Source: Nageia nagi
Lineage: Eukaryota; Pinophyta
Length of the DNA: 64,000 bases
NCBI GenBank assembly: GCA_050084985.1
Contig: JBITNC010000002.1
Location: 3,224,001-3,288,000 of the forward strand
Direction of reading: 5' to 3'
Under the pieces are notes generated by a model that did not search any database, was not told where the DNA came from, and saw only the letters and a program-made list of their open reading frames with translations. Position 1 is the first letter of the stretch; each line of letters opens with the position of its first letter. Positions 24,137 through 33,950 of this stretch are shown piece by piece. A program made the translations under genes and the position numbers.

Positions 24137-26077
24137 CTCCCCCTTAACGCAATATTAGGATGGAGTGAAGAAGAGAGAAGAAAGAGAGAGTAAGAGAGTT
24201 TTCCTTCAAACAGATATAATCGAAGATGAGAACTTTTTACATCTTTGTGAAGAAAGCAAGATCTTTGTTTGAGACTCACTACTTTACCATTTTAATAAAT
24301 GGTTTACAATACAATCATTAACAATAATCAATTTTAATGTACATAAAGTAGTCATCCAACTGAAAGTCATGGTGAGTCTCTATGAGCCTTCACACTTGAA
24401 GTAAGTAACCTGCAATCTCAAAAAAACTTGTAAGTTACAAGCAACTTAAATAACAAGATTAGTTAAATGCAACACATTCACATCAATAAGGATAGATGAA
24501 TCAAATAATGTCATCATAGACTGATTAATGGTGCTTTATATGTCATCATGAAGATGCCAAGCCAATACTCATAGTCACCTATTGTATACAAAAAATATGT
24601 GTTGATTATCATTAAAAAATATAGCATAACAAAATGCACATATGAGTTCCTCACACATGGATAACTGAATAGTGCTAGATTGGCCAATCATTTGCTCAAA
24701 AATTATACAATAAGTTTTTCACATAGAGTGAACTTACCATGAAGGTGTACAAAAAAATCAACACTATACAATATAAAATCCTCCTAAGGTTGAAGTTGTC
24801 ATCACAAACATGAATTCAACACAAGAATTTAAACTTCACTTCCCCTTAAGAGAAACTTCACAAACCTGATAGCATCCCTAAGCTTACTAAATTGAGTTTT
24901 AAAGAGGGGTTTGGTGAATAAATCAACTAAGTTCAAGGTTGATGAATAATACTACAAGTGTATGACACCATCAAGAACTTTTTTTCTGATGAAATAGACT
25001 TGAATTTCCACATGTTTTATTCTTTGATGGAACACATGATTCTTAGCCAAAGAAATAGCCTATTGGTTGTTTGAAAAAATTAGAGATGGGCCAACTTGTT
25101 GATACCTAATTATTTCAAAATATGCCTAAGCTAAATAGCTTCCTGGGTTGCAATAACCATGGCTTGGTATTCAACTTCTATGGTGAAAAGAGAAATAGTA
25201 GACTCCTTCTTGGAGGCCCAAGGATAGCACCTGAACCAATGCTAAAAACATACGTAAAGGTTGATTTTCTATCATCTTTATCTCCCTTATAATCAGAATT
25301 AGAGAACCTCGAGAGAAAAAAAGAAGGCAACTTGAAATACTTAAGAGCAAGATCCTTCATCCTTGTAATATACCTTAAGATTTTTTTAATAGCATTGAGG
25401 TGCTCAACATAATCTTTTTGCATGAACCAAGCCATTATATTTATTGCAAAGGCAATATCTAGTTTGAAAATAATCAAATATAGAAGACTACTAATTAATT
25501 TTTTATAAGCTATAGCATCTACCAACTAAGAGTTGGAGCAAAGGGACACAATGATTCCAAAAGAGATTGAGATTGCAACATGTTTACACTCTTCTATTCC
25601 AAACTTTTGTAATATGTATGATATATAATTTGATTAACTAAAATAAGTACAATCTTTGTATTGGTACACTTACATTCTAAGGTAGTAGTGCAAGAGATCA
25701 AGATCAATCATTTCAAATGTTGCCTTAAGTTTGAATATGCACTCTTGAATGATTTCATCATTATTCTTAATTATCAAAAGATCATATACATAAAGGAGAA
25801 TCAAAACCACATCTTTTCCTGATTGAACACATATAGATCAGAAACAAAAAAGCACTTAGAGAATCTAATGTTTATAAAGTACCCTAAAATCTTCTTGTAC
25901 TACACTTTAGGTGCTTGTTTAAGTCCATACAAAGACTTCTTTAGCTTGTACACAAATGACTCTTTTTCTTTCATAATAAACCATTCTAGTTGATTCATGT
26001 ATATTTTCACATCTAAGTCACCATTGAGAAATGCACTCTTTACGTTAAGTTGAAAAAATTTCCATCCTTGAGTTGCT
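24137..26077 (-). pseudogene. Copia pol relic (RT to RNase H) and 3' region, copy b
   Basis: Minus-strand translation runs from RT (SAFLNGDLDV, YMNQLEWF, KLKKSLYGLKQAP) near 26060 through FINIRFSK and the lost active site to RNase H (25525-25178: IAYKKLISSLLYL, LDIAFAIN, VEHLNAIKKILRYITRMKD, DRKSTFTYVFSIGSGAI). It is colinear with 2700-3960 on the other strand. RNase H then grades into 3' non-coding sequence. The 5' part and 5' LTR are missing; similarity stops near 26077. Many stops are present. Confidence 0.88.
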
Positions 26078-26921
26078 GAAAGTGGTCAATCACAAATTCT
26101 ATATGCAATCACAAATGAATTATAAGATGAAGAGGAATTTAAATGGAAAGGTGGTCAATCACATAGGGCTTAGAGATGATTCCTTATTTTGGATTCAATA
26201 TTATCGTACTTAGTGGAGCATCATAAGTTGGGGTGGCGATCATTTGACTAAATGTACCAAGTTCTATGACTATCACGATGCAACATGCATCATGCTCCAT
26301 ATCCATAAATGATGTTGGTAACAAGTGAGAAAATAAAGAATGAGCAAAGCTTATAGACCAAGACCTATACATAAAATGAGATATTCATTTTGTTCCAAGG
26401 AAAGTGCCAAGTCAAGGCAATTTTGATGCTTTGTCTTAGGCAAGCATAGGTAGGGGTTTGATTTAGGTCAAACCCATTGACTATTTTGCTTAGAAAAGGG
26501 ATAAATCATTATGGAACACTTTATGCTCGAGGGTTTGCAATAGTTCTTAGAAAGTTTCAAAAGCCATGATGTCTTAATCTCCTAGGATGTCCTCAAGACT
26601 TGGTATAGAGGGAGGGTCAATTTAGGTGGGCATAAGTTTGAAATTTATGAATAATCTATAAAGGTATCTAGCTACAAGATTGTCTATTGTAGGTTGACGA
26701 ATTAATAAGGAAGCGAAACATAAAAAGCTTTATATGGAAAAAATATTTTCCATATATGGAACCCTAAAATGCCTTGGAGAAGGATATGATAAATCTAGTT
26801 TATCCAAATCTTGGTCTACATTGCATGATGTTTTGATTCATTAAATTTAAAATCCCTAAATATTCTCCTTTCATAAATTAGCCAAGAAAATGCAAAATCA
26901 ATATTAAATGATGTTCCTAAG
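26078..26921. other. Left flank of the PMD-bearing LTR element
   Basis: No gene or repeat family recognised. It ends in CTAAG (26917-26921), the target-site copy of the element that follows. Confidence 0.5.
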
Positions 26922-27773
26922 TGTTAACACGTAAAAATGAATTTATGTTTTTAAATCAATAAATTAATGAAAACATGCTTGGTCTAAATATATGTCTTGA
27001 ATGTCTTAATGTGATAATATCAATGTTTGTCTTGAATGTGAATTTTATAATGATTATCTTGAATATTGCATGGATTATCTTGAATATTGCATGAATTATC
27101 TTGTTTATTGGTGTGGTTATCTTGAATGTTGTGAATTAGCCTTGTTTATGTAGATGCATGCCGACCCATGGGTTGTATTATCTATTATCTATATAAATAA
27201 GGGATATAATAGTAAGTCCACATATCAAGGATACACACGATCCCACGTATGGTCTTGTAGTGGCAACCCCTTAAGGTATCTCTTGGTACCGCCTACAAGG
27301 CTGTGGTTTGTGTACTTCCTTTCGCGAGCTATCCTGACATCTACAATCTATTCTGATATCACACTGCTATCTGAGACATCCGTATTGAAGTTCTGGACTT
27401 GATTGAGAGGTCAAAAATCATCAAACGAAGGTCACCGGTGCTCCTTTATGAACCAAGAACACCGCCGACGCTCTATTATCTCTGAAATGGACCGCCCGCG
27501 GTCCTCTTTTTGCATCTTCACAGGTCACTACATTTTTGGAGGGGCAGTTCATCATCAGTACATCGCCAACATCTTCATCTTTCGTTGTCAAGTACATTCC
27601 GTGAGGTAAGTATACAAATTACAGTCTTGTTTGGTACAATTACATTTCTGAATCGGTTATCTTGTTCATTGCTATTGAGAATAAATTACTATCCGTAGCT
27701 CAAATACAGATATATTGGGTTTGTAGATATTTACCTATTTATTTATTTGCACGCTCAATTTTATTTGTAAACA
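26922..27773 (+). repeat. 5' LTR of PMD-bearing element
   Basis: 852 bp. Contains a TATA box CTATATAAATAAGG (27189-27202) and, downstream in the transcribed part, a triplet of GGACCGCC/GCGGTCC-like palindromes (27430-27504). A short internal repeat of TTATCTTGAATATTGCAT occurs near 27050-27090. Confidence 0.96.
27189..27202 (+). promoter_or_regulatory. LTR TATA box
   Basis: CTATATAAATAAGG, an almost ideal plant TATA box; the 3' LTR has the same bases at 33366-33379. It would drive the sense genomic transcript with gag. Confidence 0.7.
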
Positions 27774-27864
27774 TTTGGTGAACCCGACGTGAAGTTCACA
27801 TCATTGTACTAAAACCCTAAGGGTTTTAGTTAGGACTAATATCTATTTTGTGAGTGTTTTAGTT

Positions 27865-29082
27865 ATGGATCAGCTTAAATTATTCTTACGTAGTCTTTCA
27901 AAAAGAGATCTGGATGAATTATTGGGGGAAATCAGACATGATGATCCAGAGGGATCCGGAGGAATGCAAAATAGTGCTGAGGGCGATAATAGTAACTTTC
28001 AAGCTACTATAGAGGGTATGCAAAGGCAAATAGATAGATTGGCAAGGGGATCAGCTTCGCCTAATGATTCTTTTGAATTTGGTAGTCCCCTATGCGATGA
28101 GATTCGTAGGCACATGCCACCATCTGATTATAAAGAGCCAAAATTCTGCAAGTTTAATGGTGAAGGAGATCCGAGGAGACATCTACAAGGATTCAAGGAT
28201 GAGTGTGAACTCAAAATCGGTACAGATCAGAGATTACAAGCCAAATTTTTTCCCCATAGCTTGGAGGGAGAGGCTCGAGAATGGTTTTATGCCCTACCTG
28301 AAGGGTCCATCACATCATTCAGAGAATTCAGTAGTTTATTCCTTGAGCAATACAAGCATAACATCAGGTAGGAGGTTATGGTATCAGATTTATGCGCTAT
28401 AAAGCAAGGCAGTGATGAGAAGCTGGACAAATTTGTTGTGAGGTTTAAGAAGACATGGTAGCAAGTGAAGACTAGATTGACAGAAAAAGAGGTAAACAAT
28501 ATTTTTAAAGAAGTTGTTATCTTATCCTTGCAATCACATGTTATCGATTATACACATCTTGCATTTTCGGATATGACGTATAAATTGTTAGAGAAAGAGA
28601 AAGTCCTTGTGAAGCTAGGGCTTGTGAAGTATGGTAGTGATGATAAGACTAAAGTAAAGGATAAGAGATCACAATCACCAAAGAAGGAGAAAACTATCCA
28701 TGTGGCCAAGAAGACAAGTGAGCCGAAAGAGAGGAAATTTGTGAAATTTCCCATACCTCCGAGGTATATCCTAAAAGACCTTGTGGTGAAAGGGTTGTTA
28801 CAACCCTTACCTAAGCGTGAAGAAGATCCTACAGCAGAAAGACCCGCTTGGTATAAAGAAGATAGGTATTGCGAGTATCATCAGACTAAGGGCCATGCTA
28901 CTAATGGGTGTGGAAGCCTTAGGGACAGAATACAGAAGCTCATAGAAGATGGATTCTATGTGTGTCCGGTAAAGGTCGAAGGTGCAGAGGAAGAGCCACA
29001 TGTCAATGTGATTTTCCATGAAGATGTTTGCGAGGCTAGCACCAGTGGGAGCTTTAGGCTCTCTGGGGGTATCATTTGGTAG
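27865..29082 (+). pseudogene. Gag of PMD-bearing element, two in-frame stops
   Basis: One frame of 405 codons from ATG 27865, interrupted only by TAG at 28369-28371 and 28459-28461. The retrotransposon gag core reads FCKFNGEGDPRRHLQGF, LEGEAREWFYALPEGS, FREFSSLFLEQY. A C-terminal cysteine/histidine cluster CEYHQTKGHATNGCGSL lies near 28868-28918, typical of Ty3-group gag proteins in plants. Gag forms the particle in which element RNA is packaged. No pol frame follows: after the stop at 29080-29082 there is an A-rich run, then non-coding DNA. The frame is otherwise intact, so inactivation is recent relative to the other relics here. Confidence 0.92.
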
Positions 29083-29462
29083 ATCGATATGAAAAAAAAA
29101 AGAGAGAGAAGCTAACAGTCAGTCCAGGTCACTAACAAACGTCATGGTGAAGAGATTGGGAGCTTCATGATGTCATAATAGGAATGTCGATGTTATATTT
29201 CATGTTAATAGGACCGCCGGTGGTCCTCTTTTAGTGGAAAATAGGAGAAAGTTAAAAGGTTCCAATTCCCCCCGCAACGTGAGAAGTCAGAATTGCAGGT
29301 TGTGTCGTTGACGTTCATTTTCAAGAATCATAGAACATCAATTTCATCCATCATAAGCACATATACAAGAGCAATCAGGTACCAAAATTTGTGTTTCATA
29401 TATATATCATGAAAAAAATGTTTGTGTTTACAATACAACTGGATGAGATCACATAGAATGAC
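29083..29462. other. Spacer between gag and antisense PMD gene
   Basis: Non-coding on both strands. Holds one isolated GGACCGCCGGTGGTCC palindrome (29211-29226). The 3' ends of the two convergent genes meet here, so this stretch is their shared terminator region. Confidence 0.6.
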
Positions 29463-31746
29463 CTAAAATATCCTACTAGAGCCCCCTCCCGCTACACTAG
29501 AGCTAGTAGCCCTGCTAGATGTGCCACCCCCGCACCGTGCCTTGTACTTCTCTACACGTGCCTTCTCCTCACCGATCTGTCTCTCGGCCTGGCGAAGCTG
29601 CTCGTAAAGGGCTTTGATCTCTTTGTTGGCTGCTTGTAGGTCCTGATAGATGCCAGTGTAATCCCCTCCTCTAAACTGTAGACGACCCTATAGCTCTCTG
29701 ATCTCCGCATCCTTCTGGCCGATTTGACCGCGTAGCCTAACCATCTCAACCTCAGGATCCTGGTCATCTGTGACATAGCATAGATATATCATGTTAGTCT
29801 TTTGCATATCATGAAAGTAGAAAATCAAAGGAAAGCAAAAGAGAAAATAAGCTACCGTCATCATCCTCGTCATAGTCTTCCTCCTCCGCATCTGTATCTG
29901 TCTCATACTCAGGTTCATATTCATCCTGGTCTGGATCGGTCTCCTCATTGTCATCATGACCTGCATCTAGAGACGTGTCACGGGCATATGTCGGGCTACT
30001 CTCTCCTCCCCACCCTCCCGCCGTGAAGGGAGCATCCCATCTGGTCTCTATGTCCCCTGTGTCTTCATCCTCTCCCGCATTGTCACCCGAGTCGGTATCA
30101 TGAATACCTATGTGGTGAGGACGACGTTCCCTCCACCAGTCTAGGTAGTCCTCCGTATGGTCAGGTCCATCTATGTCATCATCGGCCCCATAGTCGAAGT
30201 CCTCGCTAGGGGACTCCCAATCTGAGTCCCAGTCAAGTACTGGCTCGTAGTCCTCTGGGAGGTGCCTACTGCGATAGTAGCGCATCACTATCCTACAATC
30301 ACCCGGTATACCCTGCTGGAGGTCGAACTGATGGAGTACCCGCTCTAGCCTGTACGGCTCCACTAGTGCCCTACGTGCCTGTATGTATGTTGGGTGTCTC
30401 ACCCATGCCATCTCTTGTATGTCCTCCTCCCACTCTGGTACACCCCCACGATAGGGATGCCAATATATCTGTGTCTCCCGCAGTAGGTCAAGTCACACAC
30501 GCCATCCCTCTAGGTCCACGTTAGGGAAGCCTGGTCCCTCTGTCATCGCCCACCGTTGCCAGGTGGGTACATCATCTGGCTGGTCTAGGGGCAAGGTCGT
30601 CGGTCTAGAAATGACGATGTGATCATATGCCCACACCTGCAATATCATGGAGTGTGCTACCTGTCTCCCCCCTCTCTCTACCTCTACGAATCCGTGGAGG
30701 TCATGATAGAGTTATGCCAGTATCGCGGGGCACCACACATATCGCTGCCTATGTGTCACCATGTCCTGTATGATAGGAACCATGCCCACGGGGAAGGTCT
30801 CACTACTCTTGTCCGGGTAGACAATAGCATCCAAAAGGTAGGCAATGAGGAGCCTCATCCGTAGGTCACCCCGTGCTGGAGGATACTCTGGCACATGTCT
30901 CATTAGGGACACACCCCTTTTCCTATGATTTACTTCATCTGACCCTGTTAGCCATGTAGCCCATACCTCTGCCTATTCCAGGCTGGGAATAGGAACCATG
31001 TTCACTAGCCTCCCCCTGATAGGAAGTCTAGTGATCCTGTAGATGTCCTCTAGCGTCACTGTGATCTCACCAGTCGGAAGGTGAAAGGTGTTAGAGTTTG
31101 GATCCCACCTTTCCATCAGGGCTATCAGCATATCATGATTGTGAAACACATAATCAGCAAATGCTAGGTAACTGAATGAAATGTCCTCCAAGATACTCCG
31201 GGCCTCGTCAGTTTGTGGCCACTGTTGGGCAATGGTAAAAGCAGCACTCTTGCCGGATGGTCGCATAAGATACGAATGATTCTGCAAGAAAAGAGTGATA
31301 GAGAGCAAGTTAGTATCAGATATGAAATAAAAATAGCAAAACAGTACAGGTAAAGAAGATCGGCCACGGTCTAAACTAGGTAAAGAAGACCGCCCATGGT
31401 CTGAACTAGGGCAAAAAGGATCGCCAGCAGTCCTATTTCTGTACATAGGGGTCAACAAAATTTGAGGTACAAGTTCGTACGGATGAGCGTGGTACAGCCA
31501 TAAAACCAAAATTTCAAAAAATGGGATAAAAAAGTAAAAATGATTGGCTGAGGTATTCAACAGGTAAACCCTAGGGGCAACTCGGAAAATCAGTGTGCAA
31601 GGCAGCTAAAATCTGAAAGCAAGTAAAAACATAGCAAGAAAAAGGTATGAAATGCAACATACCTGATGACCGGTAAGAGAATTGGCCACTAAGGTAGCTC
31701 TATGTCCATCTCGACGTGTGATTGGCAGGGCCATAATGCATAGCAT
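29463..31746 (-). pseudogene. Plant mobile domain gene, three exons, antisense inside the LTR element
   Basis: Exons (minus): 31746-31663, 31281-29856, 29767-29463. Both introns are GT-AG and phases fit (0, then 1). Conceptual product is about 600 residues. A start segment RRDGHRATLVANSLTGHQ leads into the PMD: SYLAFADYVFHNHDMLIALM, SNTFHLPTGEITVTLEDIYR, LPIRGRLV, then PARGDLRMRLLIAYLLDAIV. Next come Trp-rich PWHPY-like parts, a long acidic region (about 30250-29860) and a Gln/Glu-rich, probably coiled, C-terminus ending in a Ser/Gly tail. Four stops interrupt an otherwise constant frame (30973-30975, 30712-30714, 30493-30495, 29688-29690), each explicable by one transition. It has its own TATA box (31879-31888). 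PMD proteins (MAIN, MAIL1) function in silencing; a role for this copy is inference. Confidence 0.9.
31282..31662 (-). other. Intron 1 of antisense PMD gene
   Basis: Donor GTATGT and acceptor TTGCAG on the minus strand. It contains three 30 bp tandem units, each with a GGACCGCC/GCGGTCC-like core (31359-31433). Confidence 0.8.
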
Positions 31747-31878
31747 AGCAGCGCAGGAAATATCACCTAGTGACAGCGGTAAAATCACCAACTAGAACTC
31801 TTCGACTCAGGCTTCCAAGCTCTAAGATACTCTCAGCGCTGAAAATGACAATGTGACCAAATGAGGAAGGGTGGGGCC

Positions 31879-31888
31879 CCTTTTATAG
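31879..31888 (-). promoter_or_regulatory. TATA box of the antisense PMD gene
   Basis: Minus strand reads CTATAAAAGG, about 135 bp upstream of the first ATG (31746) with the in-frame ATG 31734 just after it. Strength and position suggest an independent promoter opposed to the LTR promoter. Confidence 0.65.
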
Positions 31889-32029
31889 AAATATTAGGGG
31901 CACACACTTTAAGATAGTTTCAATTTGGGCATTCAGTGTGCATGGGCAGGTAACCAGGTATCAATTTGGAATCCAAGGGCGATTCATCGTGGCCTGATCT
32001 TCACGGTTTTCGATGAATCCTCAAGAAAA

Positions 32030-32098
32030 GGACCACCTACGATCTCAGTTTAAGACCACCTGTGTTCTAAATCTTACGGAAAGGACCGCCTGCGTTCC
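32030..32098. repeat. Palindrome triplet upstream of the PMD promoter
   Basis: Three degenerate copies of the GGACCGCC/GCGGTCC motif at 32030-32044, 32054-32067 and 32083-32098, 24-29 bp apart. Same triplet layout as in both LTRs and in PMD intron 1. Confidence 0.75.
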
Positions 32099-32188
32099 TT
32101 TTTCCAGTCAATCAGCTCATCCAAGTATCACAGGTACATCACAGGTGCTTGATCAATGTTATATCCAGGATAATATTGCTTTGAATCA

Positions 32189-32356
32189 GCTTATCATGCC
32201 TCTTGGTGGAGTTTCAGCTCCCATTTATCAGCTTATCATGCCTCTTGGTGAATTTTTAGCTCCCATTTATCAGCTTATCATGCCTCTTGGCAGAGTTTTA
32301 GCTCCGATTTATCAGCTTATCATGCCTCTTGGCGGAGTTTCAGCTCCCATTTGTCT
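32189..32356. repeat. 42 bp minisatellite, four copies
   Basis: Unit begins CAGCTTATCATGCCTCTTGG and repeats with period 42 at about 32189, 32231, 32273 and 32315. The plus frame would encode QLIMPLGGVSAPIY repeats, but no start or context suggests real translation. Confidence 0.92.
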
Positions 32357-32720
32357 TGCGGAGTTCGGTTCTTATGCAACTGCAGCATACCTCTTGGTGT
32401 GAAGTTTCAGCTTCCATTGCAGTTGTGTGGAACTTAGCTCTCCCCTATGTGTGGTCATGTGTATGGTCATGGTTATCATGTCTTGTCTTGTGATGTGGTC
32501 TTGTCGAGTTGTTGTCATGCCTCTTGGCGCAGTTTCAGCTCCCATATATCTTGCGGAGTTCGATTCTTATGCAACTGCAGCATACCTCTTGGTGCGAAGT
32601 CTCAGCTTCCATTACAGTTGTGTGGAACTTAGCTCTCCCCTATGTGTGGTCATGTGTGGTCATGTGTGTTGTCATGGTTATCATGTCTCGTCTTGTGATG
32701 TGGTCTTGTCAAGTTGTCGT
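32322..32720. repeat. Tandem duplication of about 195 bp
   Basis: The block from CATGCCTCTTGGCGGAGTTT (about 32322) to about 32515 is repeated at 32517-32718 with small changes, including CTTGCGGAGTTCG, GCAACTGCAGCATACCTC and the CATGTGTGGTCATG runs. It lies between the PMD promoter and the 3' LTR. Confidence 0.88.
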
Positions 32721-33098
32721 CAGGTCATCATGTGTGGTTAGGTCGTCTGTCAGGTCATCGTCATGTGTATGTGTGTTGTCGGGTTTTGTTGTCATGAGTC
32801 ATCAGTGTTGCGGCAAGGTTATCAGACTATCAGATATATCAGGCTATCACCTTCTATGGCATTCGTATATCAGAAAAAAGATGCAAGAGGCAAGCATGCC
32901 CAAGGTAATATCAAAGGGAGTTTTCTCAACCCATATCTAGTATTAACAAGCTTTGTCATGATTTTTGCTTGAATTTGGAATGGTTAGTGTTTATCATTGC
33001 TTGTCAATTTTTTTGCTATGATATTGTGTTTTTACTTTGAATGCAAAATCTCAATTCACCTCATGTTGCTTTCGATTTCACATCCAAAGTGGGGCATC

Positions 33099-33950
33099 TG
33101 TTAACACATAAAAATGAATTTATGTTTTTAAATCAATAAATTAATGAAAACATGCTTGGTCTAAATATATGTCTTGAATGTCTTAATGTGATAATATCAA
33201 TGTTTATCTTGAATGTGAATTTTATAATGATTATCTTGAATATTGCATGGATTATCTTGAATATTGCATGAATTATCTTGTTTATTGGTGTGGTTATCTT
33301 GAATGTTGTGAATTAGCCTTGTTTATGTAGATGCATGCCGACCCATGGGTTGTATTATCTATTATCTATATAAATAAGGGATCTAATAGTAAGTCCACAT
33401 ATCAAGGATATACACGATCCCGCATATGGTCTTGTAGTGGCAACCCCTTAAGGTATCTCTTGGTACCGCCTACAAGGCTGTGGTTTGTGTACTTCCTTTC
33501 GTGAGCTATCCTGACATCTACAATCTATTCTGATATCACACTGCTATCTGACACATTCGTATTGAAGTTCTGGACTTGATTGAGAGGTCAAAAATCATCA
33601 AACGAAGGTCATCGGCGCTCCTTTATGAACCAAGAACACCGTCGATGCTCTATTATCTCTGAAACGGACCACCCGCGGTCCTCTTTTTGCATCTTCACAG
33701 GTCACTACATTTTTGGAGGGGCAGTTCATCATCAGTACATCGCCAACATCTTCATCTTTCGTTGTCAGGTACGTTCCGTGAGGTAAGTATACAAATTACA
33801 GTCTTGTTTGGTACAATTACATTTCTGAATCGATTATCTTGTTCATTGCTATTGAGAATAAATTGCTATCCGTAGCTCAAATATAGATATATTGGGTTTG
33901 TAGATATTTACCTGTTTATTTATTTGCACGCTCAATTTTATTTGTAAACA
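33099..33950 (+). repeat. 3' LTR of PMD-bearing element
   Basis: 852 bp, same length as the 5' LTR with about 21 substitutions and no indels. Preceded by the tract AAAGTGGGGCATC. Palindrome triplet at 33607-33681. Confidence 0.96.

Larger units (their letters stand above)
26922..33950 (+). mobile_element. Gag-only LTR retrotransposon carrying an antisense PMD gene
   Basis: Two LTRs of exactly 852 bp (26922-27773 and 33099-33950) start TGTTAACAC and end GTAAACA. A perfect target-site duplication CTAAG flanks the element (26917-26921 and 33951-33955). About 21 differences, nearly all transitions, separate the LTRs. After the 5' LTR comes a putative primer-binding site (TTTGGTGAACCCGACGTG), then gag (27865-29082) and no protease, RT or integrase at all. 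The interior is instead taken by a three-exon PMD gene on the minus strand (31746-29463), a tandem-repeat zone (32189-32718) and a purine tract before the 3' LTR. Gag-only LTR elements are known as TR-GAG. It must borrow enzymes in trans. Both genes now contain stops, but the structure is complete. Confidence 0.95.

Noticed and set aside
32013-32402. 129-codon frame with 14-residue repeats
   Set aside because: A product of the 42 bp minisatellite whose period is divisible by three; nothing suggests translation.
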